Shown piece by piece: positions 62,781 to 64,000 of a DNA stretch of 64,000 nucleotides (positions within the stretch are counted from its first letter, which is position 1; each line of letters starts with the position of its first letter). Position numbers and translations under genes: made by a program. This DNA is from an uncultured Fretibacterium sp. GTDB lineage: Bacteria > Synergistota > Synergistia > Synergistales > Aminobacteriaceae. The notes beneath the pieces are model-generated. The model saw only the letters and a program-made list of their open reading frames with translations. It did no database searches and had not been told where the DNA came from. Where the stretch lies: positions 372,001 through 436,000 of the forward strand of contig CAMHMH010000002.1 of the NCBI GenBank assembly GCA_946186205.1, given 5' to 3'.

Positions 62781-63852
62781 GCTTGTGCTTCAGCCGGAAG
62801 AACAAATCTTTTGCGAAAAGCCAAACGATCATAAAAGGCTGAAACAGTATCATGACCCTTTTTCCAGTGGAAGCAGCGATACGCTTTAAGCACTGTATGC
62901 CATGCCTGTGCATATAGGGAGATGGCTGAACGAGTCCGGCTAATTTGTCAATGATTTCATCGCGGGTCATATTTTCGCCCCATGGACTGCGGATATACAT
63001 TTTCCAATAAATTCGGTCCGGGGCAAATCCTGAAAGGAAACGCCAAGGCTTTTCTATCCACGCGCAATGAATAATGCAGTCAGGCATATCTTCTTGAATC
63101 GATAAAATGTTAAATTTTGCGTCAATAAATTTTATGTCCCCCCGGAATATTGCGTTGAATGCATCCTGATCTGGTAAAATGGGAATATGGGAATGAGACG
63201 TAAGCCAGTTTGAAGCAATACCAAAAAATTTTCCCTGCTCATGAATTTTTGCCAGATTCATAATGAGTACACCCGAATTTATATAATTCTTGCTGTCGCA
63301 TCCCTCAAGCCTCAAACATACATCCCTATAGGAGAATGATTTTATCTTACAGCATATTACATCCTTCACAGCAGCAAGTGTTCTGCCTTCAACATCAATG
63401 TTCCAAAGCTCCTGAATATCCATATTAACAAGAACATCACAGTCAAGATATATAACTTTGCTGACAGCGGCAAGGACATCTGGAATCATCATCTTGTAGC
63501 AGCAGCCTATTGTCCATTGCTCTGCAGCTTTCACAACATCATCACCCAGCGTGCTTTTGTATTCCGTTATATCGTGAAGCTCTAATCCCTGTGAATATTT
63601 CTCTGCTGTGCGAATGAATTTCTTTCTGTTGTCTTCTGTGAGTGTGTCATCATGAAGAATGTGAATAGTAACTTTGCTCTTTGTGTTCTCGAAGATCGAA
63701 GTCATTACGACTCCTGCATGCTGTGAGTAAGTTCCTTGAGGATCATATACACAGAGTGCTACGTGAATTGTGTCATCTGAATTTGGGCATGAGTCTGCGT
63801 TGGGCGTTGGGCGTTGGGCGTTGGGCGCATTATACACAGAATATTCTGACAC
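62767..63852 (-). CDS. GT8 family glycosyltransferase with a heptanucleotide repeat near the start
   Basis: 361 residues. From about residue 30 it is a GT-A fold GT8: HVALCVYDPQG, HILHDDTLTEDNR, the metal-binding VIYLDCDVLVNMD, and INSGVLIMNL, DQDAFNAIF and HCAWIEKPW. It adds a hexose to a surface glycan, probably LPS or a similar polymer. The GTG at 63852 has AAAGGAG upstream. Four copies of a 7-bp unit lie in codons 9-19, so a change in their number would break the frame. The stop overlaps folP by 14 nt. Confidence 0.88.
   Translation of the reverse strand: MSEYSVYNAPNAQRPTPNADSCPNSDDTIHVALCVYDPQGTYSQHAGVVMTSIFENTKSKVTIHILHDDTLTEDNRKKFIRTAEKYSQGLELHDITEYKSTLGDDVVKAAEQWTIGCCYKMMIPDVLAAVSKVIYLDCDVLVNMDIQELWNIDVEGRTLAAVKDVICCKIKSFSYRDVCLRLEGCDSKNYINSGVLIMNLAKIHEQGKFFGIASNWLTSHSHIPILPDQDAFNAIFRGDIKFIDAKFNILSIQEDMPDCIIHCAWIEKPWRFLSGFAPDRIYWKMYIRSPWGENMTRDEIIDKLAGLVQPSPYMHRHGIQCLKRIAASTGKRVMILFQPFMIVWLFAKDLFFRLKHKLTRR
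63797..63827. repeat. 7-bp tandem repeat (GCGTTGG)x4 in the GT8 coding start
   Basis: Four complete GCGTTGG units plus GCG at 63797-63827. The period of 7 is not a multiple of 3. It lies between the start codon (63852) and the conserved GT8 domain. Confidence 0.9.
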
Positions 63853-63884
63853 TGCAATAGCTCCTTTCGTGCTGGAATAGGCAG

Positions 63885-63893
63885 ATTATAGCA
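63885..63893 (-). promoter_or_regulatory. Extended -10 promoter of the GT8 gene
   Basis: The minus strand reads TGCTATAAT, 33 nt upstream of the GTG start. Confidence 0.6.
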
Positions 63894-63917
63894 CAGTGCC
63901 TTAACTCATTAAAACCA

Positions 63918-63926
63918 TGCTAAAAT
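63918..63926 (+). promoter_or_regulatory. Extended -10 promoter of the rightmost gene
   Basis: TGCTAAAAT, 47 nt before the ATG at 63973 and divergent from the GT8 promoter. Confidence 0.4.
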
Positions 63927-63972
63927 TATTCGTTTTCACAACACAATTTAGACAGGAGGCAACAAATTATTT

Positions 63973-64000
63973 ATGCCTGACGAAATCACAAACATCAATC
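63973..64000 (+). CDS. Start of an unidentified gene
   Basis: Only nine codons (MPDEITNIN) are in the window. AGGAGG lies 13 nt upstream of the ATG and an extended -10 is present, so it is a likely gene start; its product cannot be named. Confidence 0.5.

Overview
This window reads as a chromosomal segment of a host-associated member of the Synergistota. The best single clue is the surface protein at 55182-57860, whose end (GGCDSGMSALVLG, then a hydrophobic stretch and RRK) has the form of the Synerg-CTERM sorting signal. The gene content (mixed Gram-negative envelope genes, pyruvate phosphate dikinase, Rpn-type nuclease, many ATG/GTG/TTG starts with strong AGGAGG sites) agrees with that. No rRNA, CRISPR array, prophage or complete insertion sequence was seen. 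One tRNA gene (Glu, CTC) is present.

Layout. 1-4.4 kb: the 5' end of a DJ-1/PfpI gene, a TMEM43-like membrane protein and a large secreted papain-like protease. 4.4-10.8 kb: a tightly overlapping cassette of PqqD-like protein, HprK-like kinase, S24/S26 peptidase and nucleotidyltransferase, followed without a gap by a single-chain restriction-modification enzyme and a YbaK deacylase. 10.8-23.2 kb: a coiled-coil membrane protein, a MATE exporter, then a long + strand run for precursor and envelope metabolism: an RpiB-Upp fusion, TagO/WecA-like transferase, UDP-GlcNAc 2-epimerase, ankyrin protein, Rpn nuclease, murA, a P-loop protein, uracil-DNA glycosylase, uppS, cdsA and dxr. 23.2-26.3 kb: a minus strand operon dcd-nadK-recN.

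26.3-36.3 kb: an EamA transporter with a histidine-rich tail, then an operon of yhaM-like exonuclease, rluA-family synthase, YibE/F protein, Ppx/GppA phosphatase, an unknown protein, ftsE, ftsX and two EnvC-like M23 proteins, one with a degenerate active site. 36.3-44.6 kb, minus strand: an antiporter, an aminotransferase, three poorly known proteins, ftsY and a very acidic repeat protein, with tRNA-Glu upstream. 44.7-48.7 kb holds two damaged genes: a glycosyltransferase with a stop and a frameshift, and pyruvate phosphate dikinase split by a frameshift. 48.9-52.3 kb: a CtpA-type protease, purA, rimI and a small coupled gene. 52.2-55.1 kb, minus strand: speD, an esterase, metF and a stand-alone methionine synthase reactivation domain. 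55.1-64 kb: an aerolysin-like Synerg-CTERM surface protein, an orphan pseudopilin, an unknown gene, an S9 peptidase, folP with an N-terminal extension, a GT8 glycosyltransferase with a heptanucleotide repeat near its start, and the first codons of one more gene.

Most genes sit in translationally coupled operons (ATGA, GTGA and TAATG overlaps). Several promoters carry an extended -10 element (TGnTATAAT) with little -35 similarity. The most interesting items are the aerolysin-like surface protein, the PqqD/HprK cassette joined to the one-polypeptide R-M enzyme, the putatively phase-variable glycosyltransferase, and the active/degenerate LytM pair behind ftsEX.
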